The notes beneath the pieces are model-generated. The model saw only the letters and a list, made by a program, of their open reading frames with translations, was not told the origin of the DNA and did no database searches. The position numbers were made by a program, and so were the translations under genes. A stretch of DNA of 64,000 nucleotides from Salisaeta longa DSM 21114 (GTDB taxonomy: Bacteria; Bacteroidota; Rhodothermia; Rhodothermales; Salinibacteraceae). This document shows, piece by piece, positions 54,898-63,431 of this stretch; within the stretch, counting starts at the first letter, position 1; each line of letters starts with the position of its first letter. Location: the NCBI RefSeq assembly GCF_000419585.1, contig NZ_ATTH01000002.1, positions 1 to 64,000 on the forward strand, written 5' to 3'.

Positions 54898-57800
54898 ATG
54901 AACCGAGCCATTGAGTGGTTTGCCCGTAACGGCGTTGCTGCCAACTTACTGATGGTGCTGTTGCTGTTTGGCGGCGGCATTGCGGCCTCTACGACCGTGC
55001 AGGAAGTGTTTCCGGAATACGCGCTCGACGCCATCCAGATTCAGGTGGCCTACCCCGGCGGCTCGCCCGAGGAAGTGGAGGATGCCATTGTGCAGCGCAT
55101 CGAGGATCGCATTCAGGGCGTGGAAGGCATCGACCGAATTGTGAGCGTTGCCACGGAAAACGCGGGCGTCGTGACGGCCGAGCTAAAACAGGGCACAAAC
55201 GTCCAAAATGCCCTCAACGACATCAAGCAGGAGGTGGACCGCATCACCTCATTTCCGCCGCAGGCCGAAGAGCCTGTGGTCGCTCAGCTTGAAAATCGCC
55301 AGCAGGCCCTGCAGCTTGCGCTGTATGGGAACGCAAGCAAACGCGTCCTGAAAGAACTGGCACAGCAGGCAAAAGACGAACTCACCCTTAAGCCTGAAAT
55401 TTCGCTGGTTCAGATTGGCGGCGTGCGCAGCTACGAAATCTCCATTGAAGTGCCGCGCGAACGGTTGCGTGCGTATGGCCTGACGCTTGCCGAGGTGGCC
55501 GCGCTCGTTCGGCAGGGCAGCCTCGACCTGCCCGGCGGCAGCGTAGAAACCAGCGAGCAAACCGTCACCATCCAAACGGAGGGCGAAAACTACACGCAGC
55601 GCGACTTCGAGAACATCGTGATTCGCGCGCAGCCCGATGGCACGAAGCTGCGCCTGGGCGACATTGCCACCGTGGTTGATGGATTCGACCAAAACGCCGA
55701 CCTCATCACGCGCTTTAACGGCCAGCCGGCCGTACTCCTCAACATCTTCCAGGTTGGCGACGAGCAGGTGCTGGCCATTGAGGAGGTTGTGAAGCAGTAC
55801 CTGGACGGCGAGCTTCAACGCACGATGCCCGCGGGCATCGAAGCGGCCATTTGGCAAAACAACGCCAGCGACCTGCGCAGCCGCCTGAGCCTCCTCATTG
55901 AAAACGGACTGCTGGGGCTTCTCCTCGTCATCGTCGCGCTCACGCTGTTTCTGGAGCCGCGCCTGGCGTTTTGGTCGTCGGTGGGCATCTTGCTGTCGTT
56001 CATCGGCGCATTTGCCATCATGCAGTTTGTCGGGATCTCGATCAACCTGCTGTCGCTCTTTGGCTTCATCCTGGCCATTGGCATCGTGGTGGATGACGCC
56101 ATTGTGGTGAGTGAAAACATTTTTGCGGAGCAGGAACGCGGGCGCTCGCCCCTGCAGGCCGCCATTCAGGGCGCGAAGCGCGTCAGCATTCCGGTGGTGT
56201 TTGCCGTGCTAACCACCGTGGCTGCGTTTGCGCCGCTATTGTTTGTGGCGGGCACCATCGGAAAGTTTTTGAGCGACATCCCGGCCATCGTCATCATTGT
56301 GCTGGCGCTGTCGCTGCTGGAGGCGCTGCTTATCCTGCCGCACCACCTGTCGCTGGTCGACCGCACCCAAAAGCCACGCAACATGGTGGCACAGGGCCTA
56401 GAGCGGGCCCGCACCTGGGTGGGCGCGCGGCTGCGACTGTTTGTAACCGGTCCGCTAAAGCATGCGTTGCGGTTTGCTACGCGTCGGTACGGCCTGACCC
56501 TCTCGGGCGGTCTCGCACTGCTCATCGTAGCGTTTAGCTTTGTGGCAAATGGCTACATTCCATTCCAATTCTTTCCCGCGATTCAGGGGAAGTTGGTGTC
56601 GGCCCAACTGGAGATGCCGGCCGGGACTACGCCTGAAGAAACCGCGCGCGTAGCCGAGCAGCTCCGTCGCACCGGCTACGCTGCCATCCACCAGTTGGAG
56701 CGGCAGGCGGGCGTGCCGCGCGGTAGCCTCATCGACAACCTGTACGTAACCGTCGGGCGGCAGCCGCGGGCCAACAGCGGCCCCAACAGCGCCGGGTTTA
56801 CCGCTACAAAGGCTAATGTGGCGGAAGTGAGCTTTGAGATGATTGACCCGGAACGGCGTGACGTAACGTCGTCGCAGTTTGAAGAGGCGTGGCGTAAAGC
56901 AACCGGTGCGGTACCTGGCGTGCGCTCGCTCGTGTTTACGGCCAATGTGGTGCAGATTGGAGAACCGGTATCCGCCGAGCTTTCCGCTGGTACGCCTGAG
57001 CAGCTTGAGCGCGCCGTGCGGGCCGTGCAAGACTCGCTGGGGCGCTTTACGGGCGTGTTTGACATCAAGAGCGACCGGGCCCAGGGCCAGCGCGAGGTGA
57101 ACCTCCGCCTCAAACCGGCTGCTCGTACCCTCGGGCTTACGCTCAACACCCTCGCGCAGCAGGTGCGCGCCGGGTTCTTTGGCGTCGAATCGTACCGTTT
57201 GCAGCGCGGGCGCGACGAGGTGCGGGTGTACGTACGCCTGCCCGATCATCAGCGCAACGCCATTGAAGACCTCTACCAGTACCGCATCCAGGCGCCCAAC
57301 GGTGCACAGGTGCCGCTGGAGGAGGTGGCCCATGCGAGCCTCGGCTATGCGCCCACCCAAATCAACCGACAAGACGGGCGGCGCGTGATTACGATAACGG
57401 CTGATGTGAACGCGGCCATCGTAACGGGCCAAGAGGTGACGGCCACGCTAGAATCGCGCATCTTGCCCAATATCAAAGAGCAAATTCCAGGGCTCACGTT
57501 TCAGTTTGGTGGCCAGCAACGGCAGCAGCGCAAGGCGCAACAGTCGCTGCTCATTGGATTTGCGCTAGCGATCTTTGCCATCTATGCCTTGCTTGCCATC
57601 CCCATGCGCTCGTACCTGCAGCCGCTGGTTATCATGAGTACCATTCCATTTGCGTGGATTGGCGCGATCATCGGTCATCTCGTGCTGGGCATCTCACTAG
57701 GGCTCTTGAGCATCTTCGGTATCGTAGGCCTCAGCGGCGTGATTGTGAACGACGCGCTGGTGATGCTGGACTTTGCCAACGAGGAGCGCGCGAAAGGCAC

Positions 57801-58107
57801 CGATTGGGTTGACGCCGTTGTGCGGGCGGGGCAGGTACGCTTTCGGCCGATCCTCCTCACGTCGCTCACTACGTTTCTTGGCGTCTTCCCGATCATTATT
57901 GAGCAGAGCGTGCAAGCGCAATTCCTCATCCCAATGGCCGTGAGCCTCGGGCTGGGGATTCTCTTTGGCACGGCCGTGCTTATGATGATTGTGCCCGCGC
58001 TGGCCGTCTTTCAGCGCGATGCGGTGGCCTGGGTACAAACGCGCCTGCTGGGCTACGACGTGCCGTCCATCAGCTACGGTCCGTACAGCGCTTCTGAGGC
58101 CCCTTAA
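54898..58107 (+). CDS. RND-family inner-membrane efflux transporter
   Basis: A 1069-residue pump with 12 transmembrane helices in two repeats. Each repeat has one N-terminal helix, a large periplasmic porter loop and five more helices. EVFPEYALDAIQIQVAYPGGSPEEVED (residues ~37-63) opens the first porter loop. Helix 4 carries the proton-relay aspartates in GIVVDDAIVV (~397-406), which define AcrB/MdtB-type proton antiport. The second half repeats the plan (VGLSGVIVNDALVMLDFANEERAKG). The substrate is unknown; the group includes drug, bile-salt and lipid exporters. It is the last gene of the operon. Confidence 0.94.
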   Translation: MNRAIEWFARNGVAANLLMVLLLFGGGIAASTTVQEVFPEYALDAIQIQVAYPGGSPEEVEDAIVQRIEDRIQGVEGIDRIVSVATENAGVVTAELKQGTNVQNALNDIKQEVDRITSFPPQAEEPVVAQLENRQQALQLALYGNASKRVLKELAQQAKDELTLKPEISLVQIGGVRSYEISIEVPRERLRAYGLTLAEVAALVRQGSLDLPGGSVETSEQTVTIQTEGENYTQRDFENIVIRAQPDGTKLRLGDIATVVDGFDQNADLITRFNGQPAVLLNIFQVGDEQVLAIEEVVKQYLDGELQRTMPAGIEAAIWQNNASDLRSRLSLLIENGLLGLLLVIVALTLFLEPRLAFWSSVGILLSFIGAFAIMQFVGISINLLSLFGFILAIGIVVDDAIVVSENIFAEQERGRSPLQAAIQGAKRVSIPVVFAVLTTVAAFAPLLFVAGTIGKFLSDIPAIVIIVLALSLLEALLILPHHLSLVDRTQKPRNMVAQGLERARTWVGARLRLFVTGPLKHALRFATRRYGLTLSGGLALLIVAFSFVANGYIPFQFFPAIQGKLVSAQLEMPAGTTPEETARVAEQLRRTGYAAIHQLERQAGVPRGSLIDNLYVTVGRQPRANSGPNSAGFTATKANVAEVSFEMIDPERRDVTSSQFEEAWRKATGAVPGVRSLVFTANVVQIGEPVSAELSAGTPEQLERAVRAVQDSLGRFTGVFDIKSDRAQGQREVNLRLKPAARTLGLTLNTLAQQVRAGFFGVESYRLQRGRDEVRVYVRLPDHQRNAIEDLYQYRIQAPNGAQVPLEEVAHASLGYAPTQINRQDGRRVITITADVNAAIVTGQEVTATLESRILPNIKEQIPGLTFQFGGQQRQQRKAQQSLLIGFALAIFAIYALLAIPMRSYLQPLVIMSTIPFAWIGAIIGHLVLGISLGLLSIFGIVGLSGVIVNDALVMLDFANEERAKGTDWVDAVVRAGQVRFRPILLTSLTTFLGVFPIIIEQSVQAQFLIPMAVSLGLGILFGTAVLMMIVPALAVFQRDAVAWVQTRLLGYDVPSISYGPYSASEAP

Positions 58108-58209
58108 CGCTGCTTCGTGAACATTCAATGAGCCGTCGACTTCTAGCAACGCGTCGCGTATGTTATTTAGATCGATTATATCTTGCCTGTTCACTACAAC
58201 GAACAATCC

Positions 58210-58767
58210 ATGCGTACCCTGTCTCGCACGATCGCAGCGTTTGTCCTGCTCGCCTTTTTCGCCCTCCCCTCGGCCCATGCGCAGGAGTTGGTGCTTGGTG
58301 AGGAAGTGATTGATCCCGGGATTCGCTTCACGTTTATTGGGGCACCTGAAGGCGACGTGACCCCGAAAAGTCAGAACCTAGCGGCCATTGCATCCGACCT
58401 GCACCTGGAGGTGCTTGCGACGTGGACGGAAGAGGCCGCGGTGAAGTCTCCCGCTGGCGGTTTCATTCCGTATGTCCGGATGTACGCTCAGGTTACCAAT
58501 GAGCGCACGGACCAGACCAACTTCGTCACGCTCATTCCGCACCTGAACCTGTCTGATGGCTTCCACTACGCCCGCAACATCGCGCTGCCTGGGCGCGCAG
58601 ACGATGCCTACACGGTCACGTTTAGCCTGGAGCCGCCCGAGCCCTCGGAGGTGGCGTACCACGCCGATTGGCGCGAGCAGTTTGGCAGCGATGGTGTTTT
58701 TGCACCGCAGACGTTCACCTACGAGAATGTGAACTTGCTCGACGTGGTTGAGGCTTCGCGCGAGTAG
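58210..58767 (+). CDS. P19/Tp34-like periplasmic iron-binding protein
   Basis: A 185-residue exported protein (signal MRTLSRTIAAFVLLAFFALPSAHAQ). The mature part has the P19/Tp34 (PF10634) pattern: SDLHLEVLATWTEEAA, GGFIPYVRMYAQVTNERTDQT, LIPHLNLSDGFHYARNIALPG and YTVTFSLEPPEPSEVAYHADW. The conserved histidines sit where the metal site of P19 lies (HLEV, HYARN, YHAD). The family binds Cu/Fe in the periplasm and delivers ferrous iron to an FTR1-like permease, normally encoded next door; none is here. It starts 102 bp after the RND gene and is followed by a strong terminator, so it is probably transcribed separately. Confidence 0.75.
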   Translation: MRTLSRTIAAFVLLAFFALPSAHAQELVLGEEVIDPGIRFTFIGAPEGDVTPKSQNLAAIASDLHLEVLATWTEEAAVKSPAGGFIPYVRMYAQVTNERTDQTNFVTLIPHLNLSDGFHYARNIALPGRADDAYTVTFSLEPPEPSEVAYHADWREQFGSDGVFAPQTFTYENVNLLDVVEASRE

Positions 58768-58791
58768 CCAAGAGACACGTTTTGTTTGCTG

Positions 58792-58829
58792 AGTGCGCTC
58801 CGTGAATCCTCACGGGGCGCACTTTTTTT
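58792..58829 (+). terminator. Rho-independent terminator after the P19-like gene
   Basis: A 14-bp stem AGTGCGCTCCGTGA/TCACGGGGCGCACT (one T-G pair) with a 4-nt loop, followed by a run of seven T (58823-58829). Confidence 0.92.
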
Positions 58830-58882
58830 GCGGCCGGCCGTTTCGCTGCGCACGGCCTGCGTGTACGAGTCGCTGGGGGAAG

Positions 58883-59839
58883 CTAGGGGCTAGACCTCCC
58901 TTCTGTCGAGGATCGCGAGTACGTGGTTTCGTGCATCTTCGCCGTCCCCGGCGCAAGCACGCAGGTCTGCACAACGTATGCCTCAGGCGTCGCCCGAACG
59001 CCCCTCAGGCGCGGTCCATCGGTTACGGCCGACACGGCGACCGCCACGTCTTCGGTGCGCACGAGGTCTTTCGCACGCAGCGTGCCTGTGCTGTAGCCCG
59101 CTTCCGTCACGCGCGTTTTTTCGTCGGCCGACTGCGGTGCGAGACGCGCGTGGAATGCGGCACCGGCCGCCTGTGCCATCGCAGCCGCGAGTACGCCCTC
59201 GGGCGCCCCGCCAATGCCCCACAGCAGGTCGGCAGGACCATGGCCGGTGACGACATCCAGGGTGAGCGGAATCTCGCCGTCGTCGAAGGGACGGACATGG
59301 GCGCCGGTTTGCGTGATGGCCTGGATGAGGTCTGCGTGCCGGGGCCGCTGTTGCACCGCGAGGGTGAGCGCTGCGATGGGGCGGCCGAGGGCGTCTGCAG
59401 CCGCGCGCAGAAGCACGGGCACCGGTGCATCGAGGGGGAGGCATCCACGGAGGGCAGGCGGGCCGACGACCTTCATCAGGTAGTGGGCCGCGGCGAGGTC
59501 GCGCAGTGTCCCCTGCGGAGCAACAGCCACGACCGTCGTGGCACGATCCGCGCCCGCTGCCGTGCGGGTCGTGGCGTCGAGGGGGTCGACGGCTATGTCA
59601 TACCGCGCGCCGCCTGCGGGGCCGTAGCATGCGCCCGGAGGAAGCATTGGGGCGCCGTCTTTTGCGCCCTCGCCCACGACGATGCACGTCCGGTATGGTG
59701 CCGATGAGAGGACCTGCTCCATCGCATCGACAGCCGCCCGGTCGGCGCGGATTTTGTCGCCTCGGCCAATCCAGGGATACACCGCGCAGGCCGCTGCTTC
59801 TGTGAGGCGCTGCGCAAACCGTGATCGTTCCGTAGCCAT
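58883..59839 (-). CDS. glpX: Class II fructose-1,6-bisphosphatase (GlpX family)
   Basis: A 318-residue enzyme of gluconeogenesis. The family motifs are present in order: GRGDKIRAD (residues 25-33), GEGAKDGAPML (56-66), DPLDATT (85-91; typical members read DPxxGTT/N) and GIGGAPEGVLAAAM (~212-225). It removes the 1-phosphate of fructose 1,6-bisphosphate using Mg2+ or Mn2+. The Gly-to-Ala change in the third motif and a C-terminal Ser-rich tail are unusual, so either a variant enzyme or a related phosphatase is possible. ATG at 59839 is preferred; an in-frame upstream start at 59923 adds non-family residues. Divergent from parA across the octamer array. Confidence 0.85.
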   Translation of the reverse strand: MATERSRFAQRLTEAAACAVYPWIGRGDKIRADRAAVDAMEQVLSSAPYRTCIVVGEGAKDGAPMLPPGACYGPAGGARYDIAVDPLDATTRTAAGADRATTVVAVAPQGTLRDLAAAHYLMKVVGPPALRGCLPLDAPVPVLLRAAADALGRPIAALTLAVQQRPRHADLIQAITQTGAHVRPFDDGEIPLTLDVVTGHGPADLLWGIGGAPEGVLAAAMAQAAGAAFHARLAPQSADEKTRVTEAGYSTGTLRAKDLVRTEDVAVAVSAVTDGPRLRGVRATPEAYVVQTCVLAPGTAKMHETTYSRSSTEGRSSP

Positions 59840-59923
59840 GGGGGCGGCGTGTGGTGAAGGACGCAAGGGACCTACCCCACGAGCGGGAGCCTCACGCGTT
59901 TCCGATATGATGTATCGCACCAC

Positions 59924-60059
59924 AGGACCGCGGTACGTTGGAACTATGGAACTGTGGTTCTATGATTCTATGGTTCCACAGAATTGTGGTACGTCACTTC
60001 TGCGGTACTGTAGAACTATGGAACCGCAGTTCTATGATTCTACGGTTCTGTCGACAATT
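59924..60059. repeat. RGWWCYRY octamer array, block 1 (about 17 units)
   Basis: Read in steps of 8 from 59924: AGGACCGC, GGTACGTT, GGAACTAT, GGAACTGT, GGTTCTAT, GATTCTAT, GGTTCCAC, AGAATTGT, GGTACGTC, ACTTCTGC, GGTACTGT, AGAACTAT, GGAACCGC, AGTTCTAT, GATTCTAC, GGTTCTGT and CGACAATT. Most fit RGWWCYRY exactly or with one mismatch. The hexamer and the RY spacer are each self-complementary in degenerate form, so the array reads alike on both strands. Confidence 0.85.
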
Positions 60060-60095
60060 ACGACACCAAAAGCCCTTTTATCGCACCTGATACCC

Positions 60096-60231
60096 GGTTC
60101 TGTGGTACCGTAGTACCGTGGAACCATGATTCTACAGTACTATAGTTCTACAGTACCATAGTGCTACAGAACTTTGGTACCACAGAACCATAGTAGCATG
60201 GAACGCTGGAACTACAGAACCACGGTACCAC
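60096..60231. repeat. RGWWCYRY octamer array, block 2 (17 units), ending 21 bp before parA
   Basis: In register from 60096: GGTTCTGT, GGTACCGT, AGTACCGT, GGAACCAT, GATTCTAC, AGTACTAT, AGTTCTAC, AGTACCAT, AGTGCTAC, AGAACTTT, GGTACCAC, AGAACCAT, AGTAGCAT, GGAACGCT, GGAACTAC, AGAACCAC and GGTACCAC. A 36-bp unrelated spacer separates it from block 1 and shifts the register by 4. Its place beside parA makes it a candidate partition site. Confidence 0.88.
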
Positions 60232-60252
60232 CATCAAACCACGAGAGGCGGC

Positions 60253-61062
60253 ATGTACACCATTGCGGTTGTCAATCAGAAGGGCGGCGTTGGCAAAACC
60301 ACGACCACCGTTGCGCTCGCAACCTTTCTTCACCACCGCGGCTATCGCGTGCTGGTCGTTGACCTCGACGCGCAGATGAACGCCACAAAGTGGATGCTGG
60401 GCCGCCAGCTTTCGCAGGATGAAGCGTCGGTCTACGACTCGCTCGTGGCGAAGAAGAAAGACCGGACGGGTGCCGCCGACTGGCCCCTGGCTGACCTCAT
60501 CGAAACGTCGCACATTGGCTTCGACTTCGTGCCAGCCAACATGGACTTGTCGAGCGCGGATGCAGAACTTGCCAATAACCTGTTTCTGCTGAATGATCGC
60601 CTCGAAGAGGTTGAAGCATCCGAGACGCATGCGTACGACTTCTGCCTCATCGACTGCCCGCCCTCCCTCGGAACGCTGGTCATGCTCGGCCTCACCGCCG
60701 CCGATGGAATGATCGTGCCCATCAAAGCAGACGAGTTTTCAATGGACGGTCTGGGGCAGCTCATCAAGACGGCGAAGACGATCAAACGTGTCAATCAGGA
60801 TCTCTCCATCCTGGGCATTCTGATGAACAACCTCGACTGGCGGTTCGGACAGGTGAAGGAAGGTGTGGCCCAGCTCGAAGACGCGTACGGAAGCAAGCTG
60901 TTCAGCACCAAAATTCCGCTGCGGGCACGCATCGTGGAAGCGACGGCAGGAAGAGACCTCCACGAACACGCTTCGGGCACCGATGTTCGTGCGTACTACA
61001 ACGCGCTGGTCGACGAAGTCGTGGAACGCACGGGTGTTGGGATGCCGGTACCAGCGGGATAG
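60253..61062 (+). CDS. parA: ParA-type partition ATPase
   Basis: A 269-residue Walker-type ATPase. The deviant Walker A KGGVGKTTT (residues 10-18) with the signature lysine, the switch I VVDLDAQMNATKW (~35-47) and the FCLIDCPPSLGTLVMLGL segment (~133-150) place it in the ParA/Soj/MinD group. No N-terminal HTH domain is present (type Ib-like). It would segregate the replicon by ATP-dependent, nucleoid-associated patterning with a DNA-binding partner. AGAGG sits 5 nt before the ATG at 60253. The octamer array lies directly upstream and the partner gene 58 bp downstream. Confidence 0.92.
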   Translation: MYTIAVVNQKGGVGKTTTTVALATFLHHRGYRVLVVDLDAQMNATKWMLGRQLSQDEASVYDSLVAKKKDRTGAADWPLADLIETSHIGFDFVPANMDLSSADAELANNLFLLNDRLEEVEASETHAYDFCLIDCPPSLGTLVMLGLTAADGMIVPIKADEFSMDGLGQLIKTAKTIKRVNQDLSILGILMNNLDWRFGQVKEGVAQLEDAYGSKLFSTKIPLRARIVEATAGRDLHEHASGTDVRAYYNALVDEVVERTGVGMPVPAG

Positions 61063-61120
61063 GCCTCGGTGTTGGTTAATCCCTCCACATCCTTTCTAGC
61101 AAGCCCCGTAGGTTTTCAAC

Positions 61121-61537
61121 ATGCCAAAGCCGAAGAAAGACACCGATTCACGGCGTAGTGTGCTTTCAATTCCTGATCTCGACCTTGAAGAAGATGATGG
61201 GGGGTCAGGCGATGCTCAGTCGTCCGAGGAGCCATCGCCGCGAGCATCAAAAGACGAAGCCCCGACCCCTGAATCAGCGCTATTCCCCATTGCAGAAACC
61301 ATCAACCGGCAGAAAATCGGCGTTCACATTGACGAAACGGTTGCTGAGGCTTGGCGGGCTGCATGGGTCAAGCTTCTGTCAGTAGATCCGAAGCTCAACA
61401 AGGGTGTGGTTGTGGAGGCCGCGTTGCGTCTTGCCGTTGAAGAGTTTAGAGAGAAGGGCGAGGAGAGCCGCCTGTACGAGGTGTTAGAGGAGACAGTCGC
61501 AGCAGAACGAAGCGGAGACAAAGACACGAATCCGTAG
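61121..61537 (+). CDS. Putative ribbon-helix-helix partition partner
   Basis: A 138-residue protein. The first ~65 residues are acidic and disordered-looking (LSIPDLDLEEDDGGSGDAQ...). The C-terminal half contains KIGVHIDETVAEAWRAAWVKLL then NKGVVVEAALRLAVEEF (about residues 69-116), a beta-strand plus two helices as in ribbon-helix-helix proteins. Placement just after parA is that of the centromere-binding partner (ParG, Omega or ParB-like analogues). The low-complexity N-terminus may contact ParA, as the ParG tail does. Weak homology, strong context. Confidence 0.6.
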   Translation: MPKPKKDTDSRRSVLSIPDLDLEEDDGGSGDAQSSEEPSPRASKDEAPTPESALFPIAETINRQKIGVHIDETVAEAWRAAWVKLLSVDPKLNKGVVVEAALRLAVEEFREKGEESRLYEVLEETVAAERSGDKDTNP

Positions 61538-61683
61538 CAGATCAGAGGCAAAAACGCGCGAGTGAAACCGGACATTTCAAGCCAAAAATGCCGCGCGCCC
61601 TATTACTATATTATTCTATTATACCATTAACTATATTACACCCCTTCGCTAAGTCCAGCAAACCCAAGCGCTTCGATGTGGGC

Positions 61684-62104
61684 AAGTGTGACACTTTCGT
61701 ACCCTAAGTGTGAGAGAATCGTACCGTTAGTGTGACACTTTCGTACCCTAAGTGTGAGAGAATCGTACCGTTAGTGTGACACTTTCGTACCGGACATCTT
61801 CCAAGTGTGAGGGAATCGTACCGTTAGTGTGACACTTTCGTACCCTAAGTGTGAGAGAATCGTACCCCACCCCCGTTTAACAGCGATAGACGGGGGGCTA
61901 AGTGTGACACTTTCGTACTTGGTGTGAGAGAATCGTACCGAGACGATGCTAAGTGTGAGGGAATCGTACCCGTAGGCTCCTAAGTGTGAGAGAATCGTAC
62001 CACCCCCGCCTAGCAGCCGCGGATCGTGCCTCAAGGGCGGGTTTAACGGGCTGCGTGAGGCTCAAAAGTGAAGCGGCAGCAGCTAAGTGTGCGAGTTTCG
62101 TACC
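61684..62104 (+). repeat. Iteron array (13 copies, two alternating types)
   Basis: Thirteen 20-bp sites ending TCGTACC or a near match. Starts are 61684, 61706, 61728, 61750, 61772, 61803, 61825, 61847, 61900, 61920, 61951, 61982 and 62085. Type A reads (A/T)AGTGTGACACTTTCGTACC; type B reads AAGTGTGAGAGAATCGTACC (some with GAGGGAAT). The first five alternate A-B-A-B-A with exact 22-bp spacing, and B-A-B follows. These are typical Rep-binding sites of a theta-replicating, Rep_3-controlled replicon. Confidence 0.92.
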
Positions 62105-62182
62105 GAGCATGGCCATTCTGGCGTCTCTGCAGTACACTATCCGCAGGTATTACCCCAAAAACACCCAGATACAGCGGTATTC

Positions 62183-62222
62183 GGTACGAAACCATCACAC
62201 ACGGTACGATTCCCGCACGGTT
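62183..62222 (-). promoter_or_regulatory. Two inverted iteron-like sites before rep
   Basis: GGTACGAAACCATCACACAC (62183-62202) and GGTACGATTCCCGCACGGTT (62203-62222) are the iteron read on the other strand, one of each type, set end to end. In iteron plasmids, sites like these form the operator at which Rep represses its own gene. Confidence 0.65.
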
Positions 62223-62321
62223 GTCCGTGCAGCACGGCCCGGCCGTCGCCCGTCCGTACGATGTAAGGAGGCCCGTTGCTGCCTCTGCTCGATTCTTCAG
62301 AAGGAGCGCCTGCACGGTCGC

Positions 62322-63359
62322 ATGAGTACGCAGAAGGAAATACAGTTTGCCTCGCAGGACGAGCTCGTTGTCAAGTCGAATCGGTTTGTAACGGCGAAAT
62401 ACGACTGGACGCCCACGGAGCACCGCATCATCGCGATGATGATTGCGCAGTTGAAGAAAGACGACGAGTCGTTCGACGTGCAAACGATTCACATCCGCGA
62501 CATTCGGGAGATGACCGAAACGCGCTCGAAGGACTTGTACAGTCGCGGCGAGGAGATTTGCCAGAAGCTGCTGGCGCAGAAAATTGAGATTCGCACGACC
62601 GACACCGAGGGCCTGCGGGAGTATGAGGGCTACAATTTGCTCTCCACGTGCCGCTATTCGGAGGGATCGGGCGCTATCCAGGCAAAGTTTAACGAGGACA
62701 TGCGGCCGTTTTTGCTGGAGCTGCGGCGGCGGTTTACCATCTACCAGCTGCAGTATGTGATGCGCTTGCGAAGTCAGTACTCCATCCGCATCTACGAGAT
62801 GCTAAAGATGCGCGAGGGCCTCGGGTTTTATCGAGTTACCGTGGAGCGGCTGCGCGAGTTGCTGATGATCACGCACAAATACACCGGGTCGTTCTCGCAG
62901 GTCAAAGCGAAGGTGCTGGAGCCTGCGCGTGAGGAGATCAAGGAGAAGTGCGACATCCTGTTCACGTATCACGTGGAGCGCGAAGGCCGCACGCCCGTCG
63001 CGATCAACTTCATGATTCACTCCAATCGGGACGTAGAGCCCGCGGTGAGTCAGGACGAAATCAAGCGGCTGAAGGCCCGCCGCGTCCCCGACGACGACGC
63101 AGCCGGCAACGGCGCGCGGGCGTCGGAGGCGGCGAATGGAAACGAAGGCGACGACGCGCCCCTGAAGCTCGACGGCTATCAGATGTTTTTGACGGAGCGC
63201 ACCCAGGAAGAACTAGAGGCGATGGGCGACAAAGAGCTTCAGGAGCTCCGTGAGGCCGCCGAGAAGCGCGTATCGGACCAGCACCCGGAGGTTGGGTCGT
63301 CGTATCGGGCCAGCGAGGTATACCGCGTCATGAAGCGTCTGTGGGCCGACCGGCAATAG
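62322..63359 (+). CDS. Rep_3-family replication initiator
   Basis: A 345-residue initiator. The first winged-helix region (ELVVKSNRFVTAKYDWTPTEHRIIAMMIAQLKKDD, residues ~12-46) and the second (LRSQYSIRIYEMLKMREGLGFYRVTVERLRELLMI, ~149-183) are the pair that defines RepB/Rep_3 (PF01051) proteins such as RepE and Pi. They bind iterons as monomers and the operator as dimers. The C-terminal ~100 residues are acidic and not part of the conserved fold. The ATG at 62322 starts the recognisable domain. The iterons lie directly upstream. Confidence 0.93.
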   Translation: MSTQKEIQFASQDELVVKSNRFVTAKYDWTPTEHRIIAMMIAQLKKDDESFDVQTIHIRDIREMTETRSKDLYSRGEEICQKLLAQKIEIRTTDTEGLREYEGYNLLSTCRYSEGSGAIQAKFNEDMRPFLLELRRRFTIYQLQYVMRLRSQYSIRIYEMLKMREGLGFYRVTVERLRELLMITHKYTGSFSQVKAKVLEPAREEIKEKCDILFTYHVEREGRTPVAINFMIHSNRDVEPAVSQDEIKRLKARRVPDDDAAGNGARASEAANGNEGDDAPLKLDGYQMFLTERTQEELEAMGDKELQELREAAEKRVSDQHPEVGSSYRASEVYRVMKRLWADRQ

Positions 63360-63431
63360 CGCGGAGTATGCCCCACCCGGGGCCCGCTATCGCATCAGCC
63401 CTATCGCATCAGTCGGCGCCTGTGCCCGCGC

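Larger units (their letters stand above)
61538..62321. other. Replication origin region (oriV candidate)
   Basis: About 780 bp without a confident gene. 61595-61660 is a very AT-rich block, a likely unwinding element. 61684-62104 carries 13 iterons in one orientation. 62183-62222 holds two inverted iteron-like sites just before the rep gene. No perfect DnaA box (TTATNCACA) was seen. Confidence 0.75.

Noticed and set aside
59924-60231. Possible CRISPR array
   Set aside because: The units are 8 bp, degenerate and contiguous, with no spacers of 30-40 bp and no cas genes nearby.
61684-62104. Possible CRISPR array at the iterons
   Set aside because: 20-bp repeats at 22-bp spacing leave no spacers, and the adjacent gene is a Rep_3 initiator.
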